DNA of 64,000 nucleotides from Flammula alnicola (GCA_015499995.1 JADNRV010000016.1:248001-312000), one strand, 5' to 3'. Shown: positions 47,640-59,900, counted from the first letter of the stretch. Notes: generated by a model not told the origin, from the letters alone. Translations and numbers: made by a program.

Positions 47640-47843
47640 CTATGGGCGTTTCTCGCATATGGAATCCCCATCAGGAGCGTTAATCGTACTCACCACCTTT
47701 CGGTCGACGTTGCCTGTCCAAACGCAAACGCAAACGCAAACGGCAAGTCAACAGCCAGAGCCAACCCAAAGACGTCTCCGAACCTGTCCTATCCACAACA
47801 ACCCGTCCGCACCGGCTCGCCTTCAGGGTACCGCCAGCAGCAG

Positions 47844-47893
<50 letters not shown>

Positions 47894-48870
47894 CGTCCGC
47901 TCCGCCTCGTCGCCTTTGCCCAGTCCCACCTCTGCGGTGGGTGAGGTGGGCGCGGGGTCCCCCTACGGCTCCGGGTCCTCGGACGTGGACGATGATCATC
48001 CCGTCGTCGGACGAGGAGGTGTCCCATGTCGGCGGGGGCGCGTGGGAGTTAGTGTCGAGGGGGTATGCGGTGGGCTGGGGTATGCTGGGGCCGCAGCCGG
48101 GGTCGGGGTGGGTTTTTGGCGCTTGATGGCGGGGGGGAAAAGGACTCTAGGGACCCTTTTCAAGTCCGATTGGTTCCGTCTTGGTGCCCCTAACCTTAGG
48201 ACTGGACTTAGCGTTCTACTACTTTACCTGCCTTTCCCTTCTTTATCTTCGTGCGATAGTCGTACTAACAGCTACTTGTTTTGCAGATCTTGTAGCAAGT
48301 GATGGCGGGCACAGCAATGGCATGTTGCTTATCCAAGAAACACCTCAGAGACCGGATATGGTGGGGGGCGCGATTGGCGTCGTGCGCAGTCGGACGCTGC
48401 CATCGAGACGGAAGGGCGGCGAAGAGGATTTCGACGACAAGGAGAACTCGACGAAAGATAGGCTTAGAGAAGGTGCTGCGAATGTGCAGCCCGATCCGAA
48501 GGAACACCATAAGGGCAAGGATAAGGAACGAGGGGAGAAGAGGGTGTTGAAGAAGCAGCGTCGGGTGTCGTCTGTGAACAGGGCGTCGGCGTCGACGCCG
48601 AATGCGACGAGTCTTGGTCGGACGTGATCGAATGTTCTTCCATCCCTCTTTCTCTCTTGGCTCCTTGGTTCGTAGACATTTTTGGTTTTTCTTTTCTTCT
48701 CTCGACCGGTACTCGTCCTTCATTTTTTGGATCTTGGGTTTCATTTCTCCAGCCACTTGAAATTTTGATCATACCATGCCTTTTCTTCCTTACATCCTTT
48801 TGACTGCTCCACATTTGCGGGACTCGACCCCACTCTCCGACCGAGCCTTCCCCCGCAGGAGCGGATCCTT
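47640..48870 (+). pseudogene. RhoGAP tail and last-exon fragment 2
   Basis: Matches RhoGAP from about 35785 to 37270: the tail exon, the 3' part of the last intron (branch-like TACTAAC and the acceptor), the last exon with VVRSRTLPSRRKGGEEDFDD, and the 3' UTR. It retains intron sequence, so it came from genomic DNA rather than from mRNA. An internal block equivalent to about 36310-36535 is deleted. It continues, in parent order, where the 44330-44942 fragment stops. Confidence 0.88.
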
Positions 48871-49903
48871 AATGTAATATTTGACAGCTGGTCTACTCAC
48901 CGCACTCCATCATTGCCTCCTAGACACATTTGTCTGTATATTGACCGTCAATATAACATACAGAGTAATAGAAATAGAGAGGTGGGTGTCTACTATCTTC
49001 GAGCTCCCGAACACATCAACGCGAAGACTGCTTCGGCCATACCTCAACGATAATTTTATAGTAAGAATTGGCACTCAAGACCGTCTCGTACCGTTCTGAC
49101 TCTTCTTAGCTTTCAACAGCGGAGGGTAAACCTGGTGAGGCTCGAACTAGGCCGTACTTAGACAGAAGCCAGTCAAGATGCTTCGATGAAGTCCGAGGCA
49201 GCGATGGAGTATGCCGAGCAAGGCGGGGACAAACTAGGACCGTTGGTGCGTCCATCATGACAATATAAGCGCCCGTGCATTGAACAATCGTTATTGAAAT
49301 GTACCTAGAAAACGAGAACCACGTCCCACCTATGTGAATGGAGCTACTTTCCAGTAGCAAGGAGTTGGAAGTGCCTCACTTTCATCATAGATGGGACTCA
49401 GGATGCCATTGAATTACGAAATTATCACGGAATGCGTCCTACCGCGTCCCAGAAGAGAAAGTGAGCTGAAGGTTGCATATCAACATCATGAAAAATTACT
49501 CGCGCGATGTGCGATATGCAACTTGAAGTCATGAATAAAGACGAGAGCCCACGCGCATGGTATGACCTGGGGAGTAATGTATTGGAACTGAAATTCGGTC
49601 AACATGGGGAGGGTATGGTTAGTACTCCATAGGCTGTCCTTTCCTATTGCGATTCGCCTGAGAAATTTGAGATGGTCGTGCCCTTCGTTTCCAAGAACGA
49701 TAACTCGGCGACCTACGATACATACACCTACGCTGCGGTCGATTTTCCACATTGGCTCTGAGGAAAATCTCAGCTTAGAAGATAGACTCCGGAACGTAAT
49801 CGTGGTCGTTGAGATAGATCGATTTCATATTCAAGTAGACTAAAACAAATTCGCGCACATGCAGTCCAGTGCGTATACAAAAAATACAGGGTCACTTCAG
49901 CTT
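48871..49903. other. 1 kb intergenic, nothing recognised
   Basis: No gene, RNA or duplicated segment was recognised between the RhoGAP fragment and the 3' end of the pyranose oxidase gene. Confidence 0.4.
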
Positions 49904-52237
49904 TCATATTTTTGTTGCGATATATTCGATGACAGATCGAGCACCCTCGATGGCAATGGCAACCTGATCAAGTCGAATAAAGTGTCAGCGCCCCGCAATA
50001 AATGGCAACCGATGGATAAAGACGAACACTAGTGCGTGTTGGGTTCGATCCAGTTGCATCGGGCAAGCAGCCGTTTCCTCCAACCCACAAGTTGGGCAAT
50101 CCGTGAACCCTGGATTGGGCATCAGCAACAGAGGTGGCGCGCTCAATCCCAATGCGGATGGTGCCCTGCAATACCTCGATGAGGAAAAGTTAACTGTGTG
50201 CTATCTCTGAAACTTACCGTGACGTGCATCGCGAGGCCGGGTTCCTGTAAATCAAAGCGGTCTATCCAAAGAAATCTTCGGGATGAAGATGGATGCTCAC
50301 CATAAATTGGGGTTCGGATCCAGGAATGTATGATCCAAGAGAATTCGCAATGGTAGTCATATCTTTCATCATTCTGCGAAATCGTTATTCATAGCGCTGG
50401 ATAGCTAATCAATTAGAAAGCATACCTTTGATCTCGCTGCTTGTCGTTTTCACTGCGAGTGACGGTAAACTGCGTATACCATCTCAACATGATAATTCTT
50501 CGAAAGGCGATTTGCATTCACTCACCGTAACCTGTGGCATCCCGTAGATATCAGTGACACCAGCCACCCATTCGCCATCTCTTAGAAAGCGGGCCGGGCT
50601 CATGTTGATTCTGTTCTCCTGCCTGATCTCTCCTTTTCCAAAGAATCGGAGGTCAACCACAGTTCGTGGATCTGCCTTCGGGCCGACATCGCCATAGGAG
50701 AATGCATCACGATGAACTTGAACATGCCAGGGGAAGTCAGTGCTGTAAGGTATCATCCATTGAGGTTCAGGATCATTGAAGGGAATGGGCAGTGGATCGT
50801 TCGGGTGTTTCTTCTTATGTTCTATGACTCTGGGATCATTGGGATCCACACTGTCGATGAGTTCCCTTTTCATTATAACCTGAATGTCAAAGCAGGTAAG
50901 TTACAAAGCCAGTAAATACCACGGGAAAATAATTACCTGACAGAAGGCCATCGATTGTTCGGTGATATAATGTCCGAGGACGGGGGGAGTAATGCTGCTA
51001 TTCCAAAGGATCTGAGGAGTCGGCATTGCGCCGCAAGCAATAACGAATGCCTGTAATATTCTATTAACCCTGGGTGTGGTTGATACGAGCATAGATTATT
51101 CCCACCTTTGCTACAACGAGTCTGTCCTGGTTTGTCCTCAGATCACGAACCAATGCATATTCGACCGGGGCCCCTTCGTTTTGAGCCCTCACGTACCACC
51201 CCATTCGAGTAACCCTAGTTTCCGTCAACAATTCGAAAGTGTCATTCCATTCGCCGAGTACTGTATTGGCGCCAGTCCAGGTAACGTACTCAGGATTATC
51301 GACTCGGCGTTCGACTGCCAGGGGAATATTTTGGAAGGTTCGTCCTGGAAACTCGACGAAAGCCTGGATCAATCCTTCCCCTACTAGCTGATGACGAATG
51401 GAGTGATTGAATTCGTCGGAGTGGACATTGAGTAAGGTCCCAGCTTCCTCTAAGAGAACGTCCATCTTCGGCTTGGGGATGACCTTATGGAGTTCAATCC
51501 TTTCCTCGTCGTTCGGAATAGCTGACAGGTCGAGTTGTAATAACATTATCACCTTTGAAATAGAAAAACGTACGACAAGAGCAGGTCCAGTGAGTAGCCA
51601 TGCCACCGACGGTCCTCGTAACGGAAGCTTCTTTGAGATTGGTCCTGGGATCTTGGTCCGGATTATTGCCTTGAATGACAAGGGCTTGTGTCGGAGAAGG
51701 AGTCCAGCCAGTACCACCGAGAGTTGGCTGGAATGTATCGCTAGTTGGGACCGAGATGGGCTGCAGAGCGCCTTTGATTACGTTGACTAGCGACGATGAT
51801 GAGATTCTGAAATCTGGTTATCCGAAATAAAACTTACCGAACATATCAATATCCTTCTGATACCTTCGGAAAGATGAGTTCAAAAAAGAAACAAAACGAT
51901 CCTGGCTTACTTGATAGAATTCTTATGGTGGCCGCCTGTAATGTTGCCGTCTTTCGAACCGATATCAGCCATGACGATTTGTGGACTTTTGTTGTTCGCC
52001 TTGGCCCAGTCGAGGATAGTCCGCGCATATGTAGCACTGACGCATGGGCAGTCTCAGCAAAGAACGCAGAAAGGCTATGAAAAATACTCACCCAATCGGA
52101 CCGCTACCAGCGATGAACACGTCGCATTCGATGACAGGTTCTCCAGCACGATTAGTGCGAGATTGCGATGATGGACCTCTGTCATGATGCTGCTGCAGCA
52201 GTTCGCGAATCTTTTCTTCACTATAGCGGATAGGCAT
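49904..52237 (-). CDS. Pyranose 2-oxidase (GMC-family flavoenzyme)
   Basis: Oxidises glucose and other pyranoses at C-2 with O2, yielding 2-keto sugars and H2O2. The start at 52237 (MPIRYSEEKIRELLQQHHD) leads to the dinucleotide-binding strand CDVFIAGSGPIGATYARTIL and MADIGSKDG. The covalent flavin histidine is in TRTVGGMATHWTCSC, the position specific to pyranose oxidases. Later segments include WTGANTVLGEW, AFVIACGAMPTPQILWNS, SMAFCQVIMKRELIDS and VAGVTDIYGMPQVT. The catalytic His is in LAMHVTGTIRIG and the catalytic Asn in GSNPTRTSVAIAIEGAR. The stop is at 49904. At least ten short introns are needed. There is no signal peptide or PTS1; family members are usually periplasmic or vesicular by unconventional routes. 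It is divergent to the gene for the next pathway step. Confidence 0.92.
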
Positions 52238-52899
52238 ATTTCAGTTAATGGGATTGTTTATGGAGCTTGTTGGTTAGAGGATAAGTACGAGTTCTAACCT
52301 GCTTTAATACTCTGGAAGAATTCCTTATTCCCACTGTTTTTTCATTTGGAATTTGAAAGCTCCTGTGAAAAACAGTTGACCGCCTGACATTCACCATCTG
52401 ACGACTGACTGACATGATTAATGTTACTTAGTCCTTACATAGATGTGCAGCTCTTATCATAATCCTGCAGACCTCTTCGGAAACCCTCCAGCCTTTAGTT
52501 CTGACCTCCTGATTTGGTTCTAAGACGGAGAACTGATAAGAATCGGGTAAAATTTGACCAAGGTTCTCCCTCACATTAATCCATTGTTCGGTCGCTTGGT
52601 TCTTATAAATCATTGAAGTCAAGGAGAACCAAGATAAGAACCGTGTTTTTGTCAGGACCTCTCCCTGGATCCGAAAGCCGTTCTCAGAACCCAAGTCAGA
52701 ACCGTCCATTCTGACCTCTACAATTGTGTGGCCCTGACTAAATTTAGAATAGAAGTTACACTTGATTTGCATTCCAAGCGAAAGATCTCGACAAAGAACA
52801 TGAATGGGTTCTAATGGAAGTTGCTATTTGTCTGCTTACGTGCAAGGGTTTAAATTAGGTGCAGATGTAAGTTTAAATACGTCAATTTTCATATTCCAA
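52238..52899. other. Upstream of pyranose oxidase, no gene seen
   Basis: Promoter side of pyranose oxidase. A minus-strand frame at 52428-52772 has no recognisable domain and unremarkable composition, so it is not called a gene. Confidence 0.4.
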
Positions 52900-53560
52900 C
52901 GCTGACACAACGGTAAAGAATGCTGGCGACCTGGAGCTTGAGGCTGGCAGCATCGAATCACTCGTGCACGCAATGGCCGATTCACAATGAACGGGGGCCA
53001 GAAGAAATACTTAAGCGCTCAACCCCCGGCGCTTGGCGGAGGTCGAGTCCGAATGATGCCATCAAATTTTTGGTGGGAGGCTAGACTTTAGCATGGCCTT
53101 GAGACTCTTTTCGAGTTCGAGGTCGAGTTCGGGCGTTGGGAGGATTAGAGGGTAGAGTGAATCTTCCCGTGCGGTTAATTTAGTGAACAGGGAGAGAGCC
53201 TGGTGGATTAGTGGGCGGATAAAGATGCACAGAGAGAATAGTAGAGAAACCAAGAGACGAAACGGCAGAAGAGAGACCAGAAGAAGTTTAAGAACGAAAG
53301 GGATGCAAGAACACGAGTACAAGGGTAGAGGAGTATAAGAACGAAAGGAATGCGAGAACACGAGGACAGAAACGAAAGACGCAAATGTAACAGAAATCTG
53401 CGATGCGAATTTGCAAGCTGTGATAGTTCTCCCTGATTGAAAATAATCCCGTAAGAGACGGAAAATATTTCATACATATGCGTAGACGTCGTACATCGAC
53501 AGGACCGAAGATAGTCGCGTGGGATGAACTTGCCCTCGAGGTGACATATGAGCATACCCG
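52900..53560 (-). repeat. Repeat unit R, copy 2 (inverted)
   Basis: Reverse-complement relative of 38565-39150, with an extra internal duplication of a GAACGAAAGGGATGC-like stretch near 53290-53355. It includes the short dispersed motif at 52988-53050. It lies in the intergenic region between pyranose oxidase and aldos-2-ulose dehydratase. Confidence 0.78.
52988..53050 (-). repeat. Short dispersed motif, copy 4
   Basis: GGGGGCCAGAAGAAATACTT followed by AAGCGCTCAACCCCCGGCGC and TTGGCGGAGGTCGAG: reverse-complement copy of 39001-39060. Confidence 0.75.
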
Positions 53561-54325
53561 GAGCTCCGTCAGCCACTCAGCTAACATTTCCGCTATTCTC
53601 AGATTCTGCACCAAAGTTGAAAGTGACAGTCCGTGGGTTGCTGGAGTCACATGCCGCTCTTTGACATCACCGCCAAACAACTTCAAAACAACGCGTCCTA
53701 TCCAGTCGCGTCCTCCACCTGCTCATGGTCCTGCTGTCACCATCCTTGCGAAACCCTTCACCCATGCTAGCTCATAGTTCGATGGCTGCGCCTGGAGACT
53801 TTGATCCCGCCTTATAGATGATATGTCCTGGACCCATCGTCAGCGGCATTGCAACTGGCCAATGCTACACCATTATTCCCAAGGACGTGGTTTGTAAGGG
53901 TGCCAACCGTGGCAAGCACTATCGTAGGGTGAGCCCAAAGCTTCTCATAACTGTTACATGATGATATGAGCGAACGTTTAGTGCGAGAACTGCGGATAAC
54001 GAGAGAGAAAAAACACGCCACTGACATGTCTCTTGGAAGGCTTGCTTCTGTTCGTCCATTTTCACTGTCATCATTCAAGATGAACCCTCGAAGTCTGCGA
54101 ACGTTCCTTCCTCCATTTCCATGGCCGGAGATTATGTTCATTTTAAGGGTAAATCGATAACCGGGACTATCAGAATCCTTTCCTCGTCACGGGGCTACCG
54201 TCCAATAACCTTCAGTTTCTGTGGCGGCTTCAAATAGTCTGCAGTACTATATAACATGGGCCTGCTCTGAAGTGTATAAAATCACTCAGTTCCAGCCTAT
54301 TTCGTTCACCATCATAAGTCTTGCC
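53561..54325. other. Upstream of aldos-2-ulose dehydratase, no gene seen
   Basis: Promoter side of the dehydratase gene. A 109-residue minus-strand frame (53812-54141) has no recognisable family. No clear TATA box was found. Confidence 0.4.
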
Positions 54326-57300
54326 ATGTGTTGCAACGGATATTCGAAACACGTCCACGCAAAGCCAACTAACAAGGAAACGTCTGCGGGCGGAGAGCCT
54401 GCTCATATAGATGAAACTCTTGTTGCTACTCCAATTCCTGACGGTTACTGGCTCAACCAATTCCCCTTCTTGACCACCGCAGGAGTAATACCCGATCTCA
54501 TTGGGTACGGCCTTGGATATGAAGGAAAACCCGCCTCTGTCAAGCTCTTCGAAAATCCCAAAAATACAGGGTTCGGCTTGCCTATATTTTTATGTGGCAT
54601 GATTCTGATTTCTCTTAGGTCAAGTGGCTGGAAGGTTACCGAGATACAGAGCCTTGAGTACCCTGTTGGTATGGTCTACGCCGACTTAACAGGAAATGGT
54701 TATAACGATGGTAAGTATTATCCAGCGAATCCTCGGAAGAGTTGATGCAACACAAATCTAGTTATCATCACCGATCGCTACGGACCAAGCATGAATGACG
54801 TATGAATTTTCCTTGTTCTCGAACATTTTCAACCGTCTGGCTAAATGCGCTGTAGCTTTGGGATGCGAACACGAACAATGGCGGCCGTATCCAGTGGTTA
54901 CGCAATCCTGGACAGAGAAGTGACGCCCTTCCCTTCTGGACAGCAAGCCACATCGGAAATTCAACTAGCATGCATAGGTAAATTCTCCTCAGTTTCTTGC
55001 GTTTTTTCTAAACTCTTATATTTCGTATCCGTCAGAATTGAAGGTTCGTTTACTGGGAATATGAACCGATTCTTTTATTGACTCCAAAGTATTGCAGTTG
55101 GACACTTCACTCGTCAGGATGTTTGGGAGGTTATGGGATTCCCAATTATCCGTGCCTCGCGTGACCTCACCTCTCCTGCACCGATCATCCTTTACACTCC
55201 GCAATATGGGCCTTCTAAGGCTGACGGTCCTGTGTCTTGGGATAATCAAGTGATTTTCCCTTCCCAATTCCGTCTGATTCACGACGTCAAGTTAGTCCCC
55301 GGAGGAAACGAGGGATACGACATGATCGTCGTTGCAGGTCGCGAAGGCATTGCAACTCTTTGGTTTGATCGAGGCCTTGCAAGATGGGAACACGCTATCG
55401 TAGGTCAAGGCCTTCCCCACAATCCCGCTAGCGGAAATCCCTATTGGGGCTCCGGCTCTGTGGACATCTGCAAGGCTGGCGCTGACAGTGTTGGTTACAT
55501 CGCGACATGCGAAGTACGTCTACTCCAAGGTGTACGGATGTTTTAATCTGACTTATTATTTTGCTAGGGATTCCATGGCAATATTGTTTCCGTTTACCTC
55601 AAAAACACTGGGGCGCCGACGGGTCCAGAATCTCTCAAGAGCGGTTCATTTTGGCGTCGTCATGTCATTGACGATTACGGTCCTTTGACAGCAGACCATA
55701 CTGGTACGATCCACAATGTGACTACTATTAGCACTGGTGCAAGCACGGAACCATTTGGAATCGCCTGCATGGGTGTTCGTGAGTCTTTACTCTGTATCAG
55801 ATTTTATATTGATTATTAAATATTTGTGATCTACTAGCCATCGGAAATTGTATGTGTACGACTACCTCCTTATAGTTCATGTTAATTGACATTGCCTGCG
55901 ATAGCCAATAATCAAGGCGTATACATGTACACCCCCACTGACCTTTTGACTGGTATGTTCAAGAAGACAACGGTTACCAGAGAGTCCGCTTCTCGCCTCG
56001 CTGTGGCCGGATTCGATCATCCGAATAAAAAGGTACGTTTTAATTGCACGCTTTGTTAACATGACGCCAAAGGTTCGCGTAGGATATTGCCTCTATAACC
56101 TACTATGTCCCCAACTACCATACAGGACCTGATCCACCGAATGTTCGAATCAATGTTCTCAACGATTTCCCCCCGATCACCGCAACAAAGCTCGACAAAG
56201 AAGTACTTATTCGACTTCCGAGGCCTTCAGTCGTTCCGCCGGGTACAACTCCTGCGTTATCTATGATTTCCTTCGCTGGAAAACGTTTGAGTCTTATCGT
56301 GATACCGCCCCTTGGGTCGGTCCAGCTCAGTGCTAATAGGGATGCCGTGAAGGTCATTTATGGTAAGTTATGTCCAGAATATTAAATCCGAGGATCTCAT
56401 TCTTTTCGTCGCGTCGTCGCGTTCAAACAGGTTCCGTGAAAATGACTTCCAGAGACGTAGATATTGTCCGCGGAATAGCACCGCCTGCAAAGGTGGCCGA
56501 GACCACAGGCCTTTCAGCCGACGGCATTGTCACCGCAAACGAAAACGGTGCCATTGTATTAAGGGTTGAAATGCTCGGGAACGAATTCCAAGGACCATTC
56601 CGCATCATGAGCGAGGTGGCCATAGCCAATGTGTTCCCTAATGATACCAATGTGGAACCTGCAGTACGCGAAATGAGCTTCCCGTTCCTCAAGGTTGATA
56701 CCCTGCCATGGGCAAGCAGTGGCCGTACGTCCCTCAATGCTTTGTTTGAATCAATTGAACTTAAATTCCACCTCTTTCAACAGTGTTCAACGACTTTGAA
56801 TTTTATAACATGACTGGGTTCCATTTGTACTTCAACGACGATAGCCTGGAGGAAATTTGTCACATGCAAGCCTGGACTTTAGGCATTGGGGAAACGGTAT
56901 AGTCCTACTTTTTATTTTGGCATATTATAACTTCCTAACATGCTTACTTTACCAGGCTCGTTTCCGTACGTCCGACGATCAATGTCTTTCACTGCTTCCA
57001 CTCACTTCGATTTAGACAATCATTCTGACAAATCATTCTGCGAGATTCACTATTGTCTTTCTAACGGCGCAGGGCAAGGTGGAATGGTAATATTTCGTTC
57101 TTGATTTGAACGCCCGATGTGTTTGCTCACTCGTTGAATTGCAGCGCTATTTCCCTGATAGTTACCCACAAACTCCTGAGGCCGAACTTCACATTCAGCA
57201 GAACGAACTTCAGAAGACATTCGTCAACGATAACAGCGAATTGCTTGTCGTTCCTACTATGTTTGAACATGGACCCTTGTGGATGGTCCAACCTGGAACA

Positions 57301-57527
57301 GAGGCAACTCCCAAGCTGAGACCCAATGATACAGTTAATTACCCCTGGCATGCCTGGCTTTCATCTGGATTTGGTGATTTCACAATTCCTATCTTACCAC
57401 CCCTGCCAGAGAGTGAGCAGGCATACGATGTCTGGCTTGCGTGAGTAGCCTTATTTTCAGTGCAACAGCGAAGATCGCTAACGGAGCAAATAGATTTGAA
57501 TTCCCTCCTTCTGCTTTCCAATACTGA
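54326..57527 (+). CDS. Aldos-2-ulose dehydratase/isomerase (pyranosone dehydratase)
   Basis: Dehydrates 2-keto-aldoses such as glucosone, the product of pyranose 2-oxidase, toward microthecin or cortalcerone. The protein is about 850-900 residues, matching the Phanerochaete enzyme, which has a seven-bladed propeller followed by cupin folds. Propeller landmarks are DGYWLNQFPFL, IPDLIGYGLG, YPVGMVYADLTGNGYNDVII, NNGGRIQWLRNPG, IAVGHFTRQDVWEV and GFHGNIVSVYLKN. The metal-site region in the second half reads FEFYNMTGFHLYFNDDSLEE, ARFHNHSDKSFCEIHYCLSN (two His, one Glu) and FEHGPLW. The end is VWLAFEFPPSAFQY with stop at 57525-57527. About fourteen short introns are needed and every junction checked keeps frame. 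The assignment rests on remembered family features; no alignment was run. Confidence 0.88.
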
Positions 57528-57696
57528 AGACTCCAGGGTCTTCAATGAAACATTCAATGCCAACATTTATTTCGAAAGCCTGAATCTCGTACGGATAAAC
57601 TCAAAAACCTGTCAAATTGTACTTTTATCGGAGAAATAGCGTATGCAGCCACTGTGTCTGACTCCTTATTATGAAATTTTCTTTGTGCAAGAATTA

Positions 57697-58399
57697 CAGT
57701 CCTTTGCATAATTTTGTGAAAGTCGAAACATTTTGAAATAATCACGTGCTGATGGTGCCTCAGCCAAATATGCCCGGCACCAGCCGGCACCGACGGGCAC
57801 CGATCGGCAGTTATGTCTGCTCGGTTTCCCATCTGCAACCCTCTGTACTACAGCACTCCGTCTACTCTGTCCATTGCCCATTGTGCTAGGTTCTGCTACC
57901 TTATAAGTTCTAGGTCCTCACTATGAAATGGATTTTGATTATTTTATTAATTCTTAATATATGTATTATGAAGCTATGGGCCAACTTCACTCTCAAGGAC
58001 CACTTGATGGGTCATTGGCACCTGAACTGCCCACTTTGTGTACGGTGCTGCTGTAAGGTAAAAGGTCGCTGAACAAAGAGTTTCTTGGGAGTTTTAAATT
58101 GTCCCCTATGTAGCGTCGCAGACCTGTGGATCCTACCCTCCATGAGTCAATGACTGCCCATCTGCTTCAATAATTTAAACAACACACCCATTCCAGCCTA
58201 ACCACACCCCAATTGCCAGCACAAGTTCGTACAAATTCTCCAAGGCTCTAGCACACTGGCGAGCGCGCAAGGATAGCCCAAGTAGTCCGTATCTACCAAG
58301 TATCTGCCGATGCGTTGCCGATGATGTTTGGCTGAGGCACCATCAGCACGTGATCATTTCGAAACTGTTTCAACTTTCACAAAATTATGCAAAGGACTG
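57697..58399. mobile_element. Tc1/mariner-like MITE with about 72-bp TIRs and TA target duplication
   Basis: The left end (57697-57768, CAGTCCTTTGCATAATTTTG onward) is the reverse complement of 58328-58399 with few mismatches. Both ends are flanked by TA (57695-57696 and 58400-58401), the target duplication of Tc1/mariner transposons. A weaker match extends inward through GGCAC- and CGGCAG-rich sequence. The 703-bp element has no transposase frame. Confidence 0.82.
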
Positions 58400-58584
58400 T
58401 ACTCTTCGGAGTTGCTTCAAAAAATTTCCACGATTACTGCACAATCAAGGCTGGAATTTCAGCAAAGGTATGTCCTGGTTTTTTTTTGAAAAAGAGGTGA
58501 TGCGCATAGCTTCGGAATGCGGACGGGCAACAGCCGTGTTGACGCGTTGACGGTTGATCAAATTTTCCAATACAACAAACACCG

Positions 58585-58985
58585 ACGCATACTTAGGAGT
58601 ACATACGTACCCTGCAGCAACGACGTCTCCGATATCTCATCCGCCCACCGCCTATAATAATACCCACAACAATAATGGGACGAATGCGAATGCGGCCGCG
58701 AACGCGAGCAGCAAATGCGACGCCTATCTCAGATGCGCGTTTCTCACATACGGAACTCCCATCATGAGCCTTTGTCGTACCACCTATTCGGTCGACATCG
58801 CCTGTCCAAACGCGAACGCAAATGCATGGCCAACCCAGACACGAGTGCAGACATATCCGAACATGTCCTATCCACAACAGGCCATCCGCACCGGCTCGCC
58901 TTCAGTGTACCGCCAGCAGCAGCAACAGCATGTCCGCTCAACCTCGTCGCCTTTGCCCAGTCCCACCTCTGCGGCGGGTGCGATG
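58585..58985 (+). pseudogene. RhoGAP tail-exon fragment 3
   Basis: Matches RhoGAP from about 35665 to 36065 (codons equivalent to PTHRSTYPAPATS through PSPTSAGGA). The frame is broken. At the position of the parent's C-run shift it reads TATCCACAACAGG, one base longer than the parent, as in fragment 2. It joins directly to repeat unit R. Confidence 0.85.
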
Positions 58986-59900
58986 AATTTCCTTGCGTAC
59001 CCTTGCCTGGGTCTCCGAGAGACGACGCGTGCATGACGTGGAGTGCGAGCGCCGTTTCTTTCTTATTCCATTCCAAACTTTGGCATGCTTGGCCAGCCAC
59101 AGCTTGCTTCTAGGCACATTCCATCTTGCGACGTTGTCCTCGGCGTCTCTAATTGGTCTCTTTGACGTGGGCTCCCTACGGCACCTCGGTGCTCGCACCT
59201 ACTTCGACGGTCGGTTTATTTGATATCATTTGATAGGAATATCTTCGGTCATCTGCCTCTGCGCCGCATCTGCAGTTCGTGGGGTTTGTGCTTATTGGCT
59301 CTTTGAATATTGGCCCTAAGACACCTCGGCCTTCGTATGTGACCTGGAGTGGGGTTCATCCGACGGGATTATTTTCGATCTCGTGGCTCTATGATGCCTT
59401 TGCGTGTCTGTATCAGACACCGTCACTTAAGGTTCCTTGGATGTTGGCTACATGGGGCACCTTGTATGCTCGTATGTCACCTCGAGGGAAAGCCCATCCG
59501 ATAGGACTATCTTTGGTCCTGTCGATTTACGATGTCTACGCATATGTATGAGGTACTTTCCATCGATTGAAGTTGACTCTCTTACGGGATTGTTGTCAAC
59601 CAGCTTGGAAATTCGCGTTGCAGGTTTCTGTTTATATTTCCGCCTTTCGTTTCTGCACTCGTGACTCGTGTTCTCGCATTCCTTTCGTTCTTTACTTGGC
59701 CTTTCTTCTGCCGTTTCGTCTCTTGATTTCTCTAGTATTCTCTCTCTGCCTCTTTATGCGCCTACCAATCCACCGTCTCTTCTGATTCACCGAATCGCGC
59801 TGGAAGATCCACTCTACTATGGCTGTCCAAATTTTCTGACGATTTCCATCCCGACATATCGCCTACGCATTTTGCCTGCCCTGCGGTACCTGAATGCCTG
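58986..59900 (+). repeat. Repeat unit R, copy 3
   Basis: Direct copy of 38098-38960 joined to the RhoGAP fragment, i.e. the parent's 36066-38097 has been deleted in this copy. Landmarks are TTTCCTTGCGTACCCTTGCC at the start and TTTCGTTTCTGCACTCGTG later. No gene is inside. Confidence 0.82.

Noticed and set aside
52428..52772. 114-residue minus-strand frame upstream of pyranose oxidase
   Set aside because: No recognisable domain and no splice partners; probably chance or an old repeat.
53812..54141. 109-residue minus-strand frame between pyranose oxidase and dehydratase
   Set aside because: No family resemblance and placed in a promoter region; insufficient support.
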